Positions 53,519 through 62,460 of a DNA stretch of 64,000 bases are shown here, in pieces (position 1 is the first letter of the stretch; each line of letters opens with the position of its first letter). The stretch covers positions 434,001 through 498,000 of the forward strand of contig NZ_CP007521.1 in NCBI RefSeq assembly GCF_000695835.1. The letters are read 5' to 3'. A model generated the notes under the pieces. That model ran no database searches, had not been told where the DNA came from, and was given only the letters and a program-made list of their open reading frames with translations. Source of the DNA: Mycoplasmopsis californica. GTDB taxonomy: Bacteria; Bacillota_I; Bacilli_A; Mycoplasmatales; Metamycoplasmataceae. Position numbers and translations under genes: made by a program.

Positions 53519-53938
53519 ATGCATAAATATGAAATTATGATGATCCTAGACCCTAAAGCTGAATCAAAAGTTGGTTTTGATTTAGTCGAGAGCGTTTTCG
53601 GGAAATCAAACATCATTAAAGCAGAAGATCTAGAAGTTAAAACTCTAGCATATCCAATCAAACACTCAACACAAGGTAGATATCTTTTATTCCGATTAAA
53701 TTCTGAACCTTCATTAATTTCAGAATTTGTACGTCGTTCAAATATTTCAAAAGACATTTGAAGACAACTAGCAATAAATTTAGATTCAGAAAAAGGTTAC
53801 GGCAAAGAAAGAAAACAATCTTTAAGTGCCAAATTTAGAGACAAAGACAAAGATTTTGATGGTGAAAAACCAAGAAGAAGATTTGTTGAGGGCGAAAAAG
53901 TTGAAAAAAAATCTAAACCAGCTGAAAAAGCTGAATAA
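53519..53938 (+). CDS. rpsF: 30S ribosomal protein S6
   Basis: A 139-residue protein. The S6 fold is clear: HKYEIMMILDP at the start, then LEVKTLAYPIKHSTQGRYLLF, and RRSNISKDIWRQL (Trp as TGA). Residues beyond about 95 form a Lys/Glu-rich tail typical of mycoplasmal S6. It binds S18 on the platform of the small subunit. Strong ribosome site AAGGAGG, held in the leader structure described above. First gene of rpsF-ssb-rpsR. Confidence 0.97.
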
Positions 53939-53984
53939 TACTACTTAATTTAATTATTATAAGTAAAGTAGATAAAGAGGTTAT

Positions 53985-54551
53985 ATGAATAAAGTATTAT
54001 TAGTGGGTCGTATAGCTAACGACATTAGAACTTATACAACATCAACTGGCGTTAATTATGCACGAACAAGTATCGCAGTCAATCGTCGTTCAAATTCAAG
54101 CGAACCAATTGCGGATTTTATTCCTGTTGTCGCTTGAAGAGCGACTGCTGATTACATGGCTAAGTACCTAAGCAAAGGTGCTTTAGTATCGGTTGAAGGT
54201 AGTTTTACAACAAGTTCCTTTACAAGACCGGGCACCAATGAAATTGTTCGTTCTTATGAGGTCACAATTGACGCAATAAACACATTAGAGAGTAGAAGTC
54301 AACGTGAGCACAGAGAATCGATGCAAAATAATATGGTTCAAAACTCATATAGAAACGGTTCTTTTTCTCAGACTAATTCTAAACCAAATAATTCATACAA
54401 TCAAGGTGCTCCAAAATTCAACGGATCACAAAAACCTCTTGATACAATTGGCACAGATTTTGAGCCAATGCAACATGTAGAAAATCCAAATCACGATTTC
54501 GGAGATGCTGATATTTTTATTAATGGCATTAACGACGATGATTTAAACTAG
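53985..54551 (+). CDS. ssb: Single-stranded DNA-binding protein
   Basis: A 188-residue protein. The OB fold covers residues 1-105 (NKVLLVGRIANDIRTYTTSTG, then FIPVVAWRATADYMAKYLSKG with Trp as TGA). A Gln/Asn/Ser-rich linker follows, and an acidic tail ends GINDDDLN, less canonical than D-D-D-I-P-F but still acidic, where partner proteins bind. Standard position between rpsF and rpsR. Ribosome site AGAGG. Confidence 0.96.
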
Positions 54552-54562
54552 GAGAATAAATA

Positions 54563-54880
54563 ATGGCTAAATTACGTAAAAAACCTTTTTTCAACAAACG
54601 TCGTAGAAGTCTAATTGCTGAACTAAATTTAAACTACATTGATTACAAAGATATTGACCTATTGAGTAAATTCGTTACAGGAACTGGGCAAATTAAAGCT
54701 CGTTCTCTAACTGGATTAGATGCTAAAGATCAAAGAAAAGTTGCGATGGCAATTAAAAGAGCACGTTTTATGGCTTTAATGCCTTATGCAAAAGAGCGTA
54801 TTCGTGTATTAAGCAGACCAACTGTCACAAACGAACAAGCTGGCGAAAAATCGTCTTCTGTAGAAAAAACAGAAAAATAA
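54563..54880 (+). CDS. rpsR: 30S ribosomal protein S18
   Basis: A 105-residue basic protein, recognised by [42 protein letters not shown] and [14 protein letters not shown]-like core ([13 protein letters not shown]). It has an extra acidic C-terminal tail of about 15 residues. Partner of S6 in the 30S platform. Ribosome site AGGAG 9 bases upstream; terminator immediately after. Confidence 0.97.
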   Translation: MAKLRKKPFFNKRRRSLIAELNLNYIDYKDIDLLSKFVTGTGQIKARSLTGLDAKDQRKVAMAIKRARFMALMPYAKERIRVLSRPTVTNEQAGEKSSSVEKTEK

Positions 54881-54884
54881 TATC

Positions 54885-54910
54885 AAAACACTCGCTTGAG
54901 TGTTTTTTTA
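54885..54910 (+). terminator. Terminator after rpsR
   Basis: A 9-bp stem AAAACACTC / GAGTGTTTT with loop GCTT, followed by more T. Confidence 0.88.
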
Positions 54911-55057
54911 CTAAAAATTAAAAAATAACCAATTTTCGAATTTATAAATTTTGTGTAAAATTTAAATATATTGGTATAGTGTTTTTAAAGCGCTATAAAC
55001 AATGTAGATTAACATATTAAGATAGCTGAAGATTCATAATAATTTAAAGGAATTTAT

Positions 55058-56869
55058 ATGAAAACAACAGCTTTTAATTATTCACGCTTTGCTTTTAATA
55101 CAATTATCAAGAAAAAAAGCACAATAATTATGCCAATTATAATTTTTGTTTGCTCAATTATTGTTGGGTTTATTTTTCAATTTGCCGTTAGTAGCAAATA
55201 TTTAAGTCTTGCGGGTTATCTCTATGCATTTACAATATTATTGATTACAGTAATTTTTGCTTCAATAAAAGCCTTAAATATATTTAAAGACTTTGAGCAT
55301 GAAGGGCTAGAATTAATAAGTCTTTCTAAACCAATATCAAGAAGCCAATTAATATTAGGTAAGTTGGTTACTTTAATATATTTTGGCTTGATTTGAGCAT
55401 TAGTTTTATCTATTTCTGCATTGACTGGACTTTACGGAGTTTATGCAGTTAGCACTCTATTTATTTATGCACTACTATATCTCTTTGTTGGTCTGTGTAC
55501 ATATTTAATAATTGGTTTAATTACAGCTTTAATTGCTTATAAAGTTAATCAAAAAATTGCAATAACATTGCCACTAGCTTTCTTTATCCCGATGACTCTT
55601 GGAGGAGTCTTGCTGTCAGCAAATACAACATCAAATGTCAATAATGTGGCATACTTTTTAAACAAAAAGTACCCTTATCACCTATCAGGAAATGAAGTTA
55701 ATGCCGAACCATACTATATTAATAATCGCAAAGATGAATTATTATTAATACCAAACGGACAGGATAATAAAACATTTTCCAAAGAACAAAAAGATTACCT
55801 GGAAAATGTTATGAAAATCGCCAACAAATCATCAACTGAGTGGCAAATCTATTCATGGTTGTCATTACCTTATCAATTGCTTGACGTATTCAATCCAAAA
55901 AATAAAAATGTTTTTGAAACAATTAGCAAAAACAATTTTTCAAACCTAGATCGCTATGTTTACTACAACGACTTAGATGATATTACCTACAAATACAAAT
56001 TAAATACCTCTGTAAGTCAGACTAAATACCCAAATTTACAAGGAGATCAATTAGTTCCCTCTTATATAATTCCCGGTTTGTTAAAAAATAACTCAGTTAT
56101 TCCTAACACAGTAAATACTGGTGTAATTTATGCTCGCCAGGGTGCATCAGAAATTGATGTTGAGTTCCCCGAGGATGAAGCTCAATTTTCTTCGCAAAAT
56201 AATTTAGTTGGTAAATTGAAATGAGAATACATTTACGAAGCATTAAAAGATGAGAACTTTAATAAAATTGCGGCAAATTTTGTTGATAATTTCAATCAAA
56301 AACACAGTAAAGAAACTGATTTAAATAGAATTCATGATGACTTAATTGATGCTATTTCAAAGTATGTAAATAATCCTGAAAGCCAAATAAACAGATATAC
56401 AAACACTAACGTCACAATTTTTAATGAATATGCTATTAGAGAACAAAAACTTCAGTCTGAAATCGAAAGAAAAATTTATTTTAGTATTGCTTTAATGAAC
56501 TATATCTACTTCAACAATCAAGATACCAATCTATTCAAGGCGATGATAAAAAATACTAAAATAGCAAGTTTTGGTAACACTCAATTCAAACTTGAAATCA
56601 ATGGATTCAAATATGAAATTGGTGGTTATTCTTCCTTCGAAAAAAAATTGTACATAGTTAAAAAGAATAATGCTGAAAAAGTATTAGTGAGATACGATTT
56701 AACAAAATCGAGTTCAAATCATCTTTTCCAAGCTAGCCCCGAATTATTCAGTATTGCCCGTGATAAACAAATTGTTAACAAAAACATCTATTTTGTACTA
56801 TGAATTGCAACAATCGCTATTTTATTTGGCACAGTTTATGCAGTTTATAAAAGAAAGGATTACAAATAA
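55058..56869 (+). CDS. ABC transporter permease with large extracytoplasmic domain
   Basis: A 603-residue ABC-2-like permease. Six helices lie in the first 180 residues, with the cytoplasmic loop FEHEGLELISLSKPISRSQLILGKL typical of ABC-2 permeases (here split as EGLELISLSKPIS and RSQLILGKL). A hydrophilic region of some 380 residues follows, probably outside the cell, and one last helix before a basic end (YKRKDYK). It starts after AAAGGAA and its stop lies 2 bases before the ATPase start. Direction is probably export or extraction from the membrane; substrate unknown. It is coupled to three lipoproteins, suggesting a surface-lipoprotein-related machine. Confidence 0.82.
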
Positions 56870-56871
56870 AT

Positions 56872-57576
56872 ATGAGTAACATATTAGAAATTGTTAATCT
56901 TAAAAAAATATTTCAAAAAACTGATCGCGGCATAAAAAATATAAGTTTTAGTATTCCTTCAGGCGATTTTCATGCCTTTATCGGTGAAAACGGAGCGGGA
57001 AAAACTACTACAATCAAAACAATTATTGGCGCTTATGCCAATTATGAGGGCGAAGTTCTAATAAATGGCATTAATATCCAAAAAGCTCAAGCGCGTTCAA
57101 TCGTGGGTTATGTCCCTGAGGTTGCTATTTTTCCCCGTGAATTGAGTGTATATCAATATCTTTTTAATCTTTCTATACTATCAAATATCCCTAAAAACGA
57201 TGCCAACCGTAGGATTGATACTTTTTTAAAATTGTTTGGAATGGAAAAATTAGCACACGAAAAACCTTACACTTTTTCATCTGGACAAAAGAAAAAAATA
57301 TTATTAATTCAAGCCCTTTTACATGAACCAAAATTATTAATTCTTGATGAACCTGCTGCCAATCTAGATCCAACGGCGCGTTACGAGTTGTTTAATCTAT
57401 TGCAAAAAATCAATCAAGAAAATAAGATTACTATCTTAATTTCATCACACGTCCTAGCTGAAATAGATAAATACGTTAACTCAGTCACTTTAATTCACCA
57501 AGGCAAAATTTTATACTCTGGACCCAAAGTACAATCATTAGAAAAGTTATTCTATGAAAAAGTTATTTCTCAATAG
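56872..57576 (+). CDS. ABC transporter ATP-binding protein
   Basis: A 234-residue single nucleotide-binding domain: Walker A GENGAGKTT (about residue 36), signature FSSGQKKKI (variant of LSGGQ), Walker B LLILDEPAANLD and switch His in ISSHVLAE. Closest in type to the ABC-2/CcmA-like exporter ATPases that pair with permeases such as the preceding gene. The 3' end overlaps the first lipoprotein by 23 bases. Confidence 0.93.
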   Translation: MSNILEIVNLKKIFQKTDRGIKNISFSIPSGDFHAFIGENGAGKTTTIKTIIGAYANYEGEVLINGINIQKAQARSIVGYVPEVAIFPRELSVYQYLFNLSILSNIPKNDANRRIDTFLKLFGMEKLAHEKPYTFSSGQKKKILLIQALLHEPKLLILDEPAANLDPTARYELFNLLQKINQENKITILISSHVLAEIDKYVNSVTLIHQGKILYSGPKVQSLEKLFYEKVISQ

Positions 57577-58543
57577 TTTTGGCTTGACCTTACTACCTCT
57601 AACTACCATAAGTTGTACAAAAACCGATTCACCAGAATCAATTAATACACCCCAGAGTAAAAAACAAAAACTTTATCAAAATGAACAAGTTAATAAAATG
57701 TTAAACATCTTTACAAATAGCGACATAAATAAAAGAAATATCTACATTTCGCAACAACAAAATCAATCTTATGCAAAATATAATGAACTAAAGTATGCCT
57801 TTGTTTATGATCCTATATTTATTTTAAAAAGCGTACATAATACAGGTGGAGAATATAATTTTTTGGCTAATACATCGAAAAATGTAATAAAAAACACACT
57901 ATCGCAAGATTGATATTGAACTCTTGATAATATTCAGAAATTCTATTTTATTTTTAATCCTTACGGCGATAGATATAAAACTTTTGAAAAAGAAAAAAAA
58001 TGATTTGAACAGGTTAAAAACAATTTTGGATCATTAATAGCCAAGATTAATGACCCAAATCCGACAAGTTTAATTAAAATTCCATTTGTTGATATCGAAC
58101 AAACTAAAAAATATAATCATTATATTAATAAAGAAATTTGATATTTAATTTTTGACTATAATAAAGCTTTAAGAATATGAAAATACGAGCATAATAACAG
58201 TGTTTTTATCCAAATAACAACAGATTTATTCGTTTTTGAGAAAAATCTTAATCATAATGAAATAAAAAGCAAGCTTCAAACAATCGAATCAAATATACAC
58301 CATAAAAGGGTTAAAGAATTTGCCAAAAAATATGAAGAAGAAAAATTAAGCGCGATTGAATTTGAAGAAGAATTTAATGAAGAAGAATTTATTAAACACT
58401 ACATAGATTCTTCTTTTATGGAATTCCAGGGACTGAATCAGTACAATTACTTTTTGACTCAAGTCCTTAATGAAATGCACAAAGGAAAAGATGAATTAAA
58501 TATTTTTAGATTTAGCATGAGGTTTGTAGATGATCAAATTTAA
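57554..58543 (+). CDS. Aromatic-motif surface lipoprotein, copy 1
   Basis: A 329-residue lipoprotein with lipobox LTTISC. After a polar linker it has the aromatic motif SQDWYWTLDNIQKFYFIFNP (about residues 118-137, Trp as TGA), which aligns with motifs in the next two genes (QNWLFLLKNIDNF and QNWLWFLFNLDRF). This resembles the mycoplasma-specific aromatic cluster surface protein family. The C-terminal part is acidic and helical (EEFNEEEFIKHYID). The start lies inside the ATPase gene, so it is translationally coupled to it. Confidence 0.8.
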
Positions 58544-59357
58544 CAAATTAATTTTAAAAACACTCCCTTTTTCATCTGTTTTAACCCCTTTTGCATTAGT
58601 TTCGTGTATTGAAAGCGATTATACAAAAAATGAATTAAAAATTCCACAAGGATTTAAATACATTCCTAAGGATTACAATTCAGCAGAAGCTAAGACAAGT
58701 GAGATATTAGAATGAATCCTAAATCAGCAATTTAAAAATAACGATGTCGCAAAAACCAATTTTTTAAAAAGTCAAGAAGATACAAAAAAACTCTTATCCG
58801 AATTTAAAGAGTTAAGTAAAACCTATAAATTTGAAAAATCTAATGAAAACGCTGAAAAACTGAGAAGTTTTTACTCACAAAATTGACTATTTTTACTGAA
58901 AAATATTGATAATTTTCAATGAAAATACACAAATTGATGAACATTTCCATCAATAGGTGAGACTCGTCACTCGGAGACTTTTTTAGAAAAAATTTCTTCA
59001 CAAATAATTCCTGATAATTACAGATTTATAAATAATTATTGAGAAAGTTTAACTGTTGGAGACGAATCACCAGAATCTCCAGATGATGTATTCTACCTAA
59101 AGAAAGACAAAATGATAGTCAGAGTTTTTATAACAAGAAACAAAAAGAGTGTTAAAAAACTAATATTTGATAAGTTTATTCTTTTTCCAAGAGCTAGAAA
59201 TGAAAGAATTGCTGTTAAATTAATCTCCGACTCAGTGCATAATGCGATAATTCACGGCAATCAAGATGGTTATGACACATTTGAAAATGATGTTATAAAA
59301 AATTATAGTTACCCTGCCTTAGGTTTATTGCTCACAAAGGAAAATGATGAAAATTAA
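58530..59357 (+). CDS. Aromatic-motif surface lipoprotein, copy 2
   Basis: A 275-residue lipoprotein, lipobox FALVSC, starting within the end of copy 1 (14-base overlap). It has the family motif SQNWLFLLKNIDNFQWKY (about residues 115-132) followed by NWWTFP. The remaining part has a basic beta-rich stretch (MIVRVFITRNKKSVKKLIFD) and ends LGLLLTKENDEN. Several Trp are TGA. Same family as its neighbours by motif and size, otherwise diverged. Function unknown; context ties it to the ABC pair. Confidence 0.8.
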
Positions 59358-60240
59358 AAAAATATTACAATTCGCATTAATCTCCCAGTCATTATTGCCG
59401 ATTTTATCAATTTCTTGTCAGCAATCTAAAATGCTTGAAAATACTGAAAAAACTACTGGTAACATTGAAAACAAACACAAAGATAAATGAAATTTGTTCT
59501 TGCAATATGAATATGTCAATTCGCTTTTAAATCTTGTTTATGGCAACCATTTAGCAGAAAAAAATAAATTTATAAAACAACAAATCGCAATCCCTAATAA
59601 ATATTTAACAGATGTTAAGGAATATTTATTTTATGCCAACAATATAACAGCTTTTAGCCGTTCAGAGGATAATGGAAGTAAAAAAGTAATTCCATTGCAA
59701 GAATTTGGCCCTAAATTAGAACAATTATTCACGCAAAATTGACTTTGATTTTTGTTCAATTTAGATCGCTTTACATTTGCTTATTATGATACATTTGATC
59801 AATTTAAAGCAGACCTCGAAACCTTAAGTTTAGATATACAAAAAAGCTCACTTGAACTAGGTTCATTTAATCGGCCACGGACAAATGAAGTTCTTAAGCA
59901 CGTTATTTATGAAAGTCATAATACTGAAAACAAAGAGTTTCACGTATATTTATTAACAAAACAGGGAATTATTTTAGAAATTTCTATAACTGCTCCACTG
60001 ACTGATACAAAATCAAAAATTCCACAAGTTTCTGTGTATACGTATTCTTATATTTATCCATCACTATTCCAAAATGCTGAGGAACTTGAAAAATTCGATT
60101 TATCTAAATATGTAGCTACCTTAGAAACATATCGAAATTTTCCTAAGCGTAGAACTGATAAAATTCTTTTCGATGACAAATACGGCGGAGAGCCATTGCG
60201 GTTCACGATCGTGGATATCGATAACAAAACAACGAAATAG
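59347..60240 (+). CDS. Aromatic-motif surface lipoprotein, copy 3
   Basis: A 297-residue lipoprotein, lipobox LSISC. Of two adjacent ATG codons (59344, 59347) the second has better spacing to AAAGGA. Family motif TQNWLWFLFNLDRFTFAYYD (about residues 130-149), both Trp as TGA. Beyond it is a beta-rich domain (EFHVYLLTKQGIILEISI) and a basic end (FPKRRTDKILF). The start overlaps copy 2, and a terminator closes the five-gene unit. Confidence 0.82.
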
Positions 60241-60257
60241 TAGATTATATACCAATC

Positions 60258-60298
60258 AAACAAGCACAAATCCATACTGGACGTGCTTGTTTTTAAAT
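60258..60298 (+). terminator. Terminator of the ABC and aromatic-lipoprotein operon
   Basis: Stem AAACAAGCAC / GTGCTTGTTT (60258-60267 and 60283-60292) followed by TTAAATAA. Confidence 0.8.
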
Positions 60299-60336
60299 AA
60301 AATGTTAATTTATGGAAATTTTTCAAAATGCTTCTC

Positions 60337-60351
60337 TTTTTTTTTTATAAT
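60337..60351 (+). promoter_or_regulatory. T10 run abutting a -10 box
   Basis: Ten T in a row (60337-60346) run directly into TATAAT (60346-60351), 46 bases before the lipoprotein ATG. A possible -35 (TTTCAA, 60321-60326) lies 19 bases upstream, so the run sits in the spacer. Length change in such tracts switches lipoprotein promoters in some mycoplasmas (the vlp genes of M. hyorhinis). Confidence 0.55.
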
Positions 60352-60396
60352 AAAATGTTTTGTATTCAAAAGTAAATTAAAAGGAGAAACATAAAT

Positions 60397-61965
60397 ATGA
60401 AAAAAAGCAAGTTGTTATTAAATGTTTCGTCAGCGATTTCTGTAATTGCACCTGCATTTTTTGTTATTGCTTGTCAAAAAAAATATGACCCATCTAAACC
60501 TGATTCGAACAAAAATGCTGAAAACTCCAACTCACATCAAAATAAGATAGAAAATATTCAAAATGAGAAAAAAATCACCGAAGGAAATACTCCCAAAGAA
60601 AATCAAAGTTCAAAAGTTGGAAAAATAGCAAACAAAAAATCAGAGTCGCAAACCTCTAAAACACCTATTGTAGATAATAATAATAATAATAATATAAAAC
60701 ATATACAAGAAAACAATTCTAAAACTACACCTCAGAGTCCTAGAATACATGTAGCTCCTCAAACAATGCCAAAAAATGATAGTCATTCTAATTCAAAGGT
60801 TAATAATCCTAAAAAAAGTGAAGAAATACCCAAAACAGAATTAAAAAAAGATGAGAATATCAGCAATAATACTGAATTTACACCTGAAACTGATGATATC
60901 ACAGGCGAAAAACTAACTTTCAAAGATTTTCAAGAAGCGAAGAAGAATTATGAAAAATTTTACAATTCTTTAAAAGAGATGAGAGATACTTTATATCAAC
61001 TTAAGACAAATAAAAAAGACAATATTAATCAGGATATAGAAATTGATGACGAGGAAATAGCAGAGCTTAAAAAAATTGAACAAAAAATAACAAGTTTCAA
61101 TAACCAGATTTCATCCATTCCAACAAAAGAAGAGTATGAAAAAGCAATTAAAAATATCATTAATTACTTGAAAGAATTAGATAAAGAATATAATGATGGC
61201 GAAGAAATCGAAAATAAAAACATCTATGAAGTACAAAGCGTGAAACAAAAATTCGACACGTATAAACAGGATAAAAAAACGATAATTGAAATTAAAATAA
61301 AAGCATCTAATCCCGCAATTATTAGTTCAATTAAAAAAGATTTATCGTCAATTACAGTGGATTATAAAGGAAAATATATTGCTAATAAATTACATCCAGG
61401 AACTAAGGCAGAACAAACACTCAAAATCAATGATATTTCAGTAAATAATGATGAAATAACATTAAAAACAACAATGGATTTAAAAATTAATGAGGAATGA
61501 CACATAAAGTCTATTAATTTAGCAGCTACTAATGATACTAAAATATATATTGATAAAATAGAGGAAAATAAAGCTAAAATTTTAAATAAAGTTCGTATAA
61601 CCGATTATTCACTAGAAAAGCCAAATGTTAAAATTAAATTTGAGGTTACCGATCCCAAATTAATTGAGGGCAAATACTATAGCGTCTATGTAACGCCGGT
61701 TGAAAACAAGTTATGAGAAGGTCCATATAAAATTCACATTCCACAGAATTTAAGTAACGGGCAATTGGAATTTCAACTAGGCATTAGCGAAAATTGAGAG
61801 GGTGAGTGAGAAAACACAATTTGAGCTATCTTAGAGGGAGAAGTTTATTCTAACACATTTAAACAACAAGTTAGAGAAAACACACTTATTGAACCTGCTA
61901 AATTCAAATTCAGCAATAATAAGATAGAAAAAACAATAAGAAATGACTTTTCGTTTTTAAAATAA
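60397..61965 (+). CDS. Large surface lipoprotein with low-complexity linker
   Basis: A 522-residue lipoprotein, lipobox FVIAC. Residues 25-165 are a polar linker of Asn, Ser, Lys, Gln and Pro, including a run of six Asn encoded by (AAT)6. Residues about 175-280 are helical and charged (coiled-coil-like). The C-terminal 240 residues are beta-rich with repeated K-x-x-I-x-D/T-x-S patterns (TLKINDISVNNDEITLKTT, VRITDYSLEKPNVKIKFEV), as in domains of mycoplasmal variable surface proteins. Ribosome site AAAAGGAG. The final part uses six TGA-Trp codons. Likely an antigen or adhesin; not assigned to a family. Confidence 0.8.
60676..60693 (+). repeat. (AAT)6 trinucleotide run encoding Asn
   Basis: Six in-frame AAT codons in the lipoprotein linker. 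Slippage here changes protein length without breaking the frame. Confidence 0.85.
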
Positions 61966-62146
61966 ATTAATATTAAAAATCAAATAACACATTCAACTTG
62001 CCTTTGATTTTTTTAATAATTAGACATCCATTAACACAAAATAGCTTTATAAACCTTTGAAGTCAGGGCTTCATTAAGCAATCTATTTAGAATTGAAAGA
62101 TAAAAACGCTAAAATTAAAGTAACTAATATGCATCTTAGAAGATAT

Positions 62147-62390
62147 ATGAAAAATAAAACATATAAATTAGTTATTAAAATATTTAGCATTATTTGCATG
62201 ATTTTTGGATTTATATTAATATTTCCAATAAATATAGGTGTTTTAACATTGAAAAATTAAAACAGAGATGACTAAGGATGAAAAAATTCCGTTCGGTATT
62301 CTTAACATTGTGTTTTTAAGTGTTATCGCAGGTATATTTATTTTGCTAGATATTAATAAAATAATTATTTTGATCATGATTAAGCGTTAA
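62147..62390 (+). pseudogene. Small membrane protein gene split by a frameshift
   Basis: ATG 62147 opens a 37-residue frame with one membrane helix (VIKIFSIICMIFGFILIFP) that stops at 62260. From 62262 another frame continues TEMTKDEKIPFGILNIVFLSVIAGIFILL to a stop at 62390 with a second helix. A charged loop between two helices is what an intact protein would have, so a frameshift near 62255-62265 is likely. No good ribosome site was seen. Two separate tiny proteins are an alternative. Confidence 0.45.
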
Positions 62391-62409
62391 TATTTACTTA
62401 ATATAAGAT

Positions 62410-62442
62410 AAAATGCACTCATTTTTAAGTGCATTTTATTAT
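62410..62442. terminator. Bidirectional terminator
   Basis: A 10-bp stem AAAATGCACT / AGTGCATTTT (62410-62437), nearly the same sequence as the terminator at 43599. It serves the converging minus-strand gene and the plus-strand remnant. Confidence 0.8.
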
Positions 62443-62460
62443 TTTAATGAATTCAAGCAC

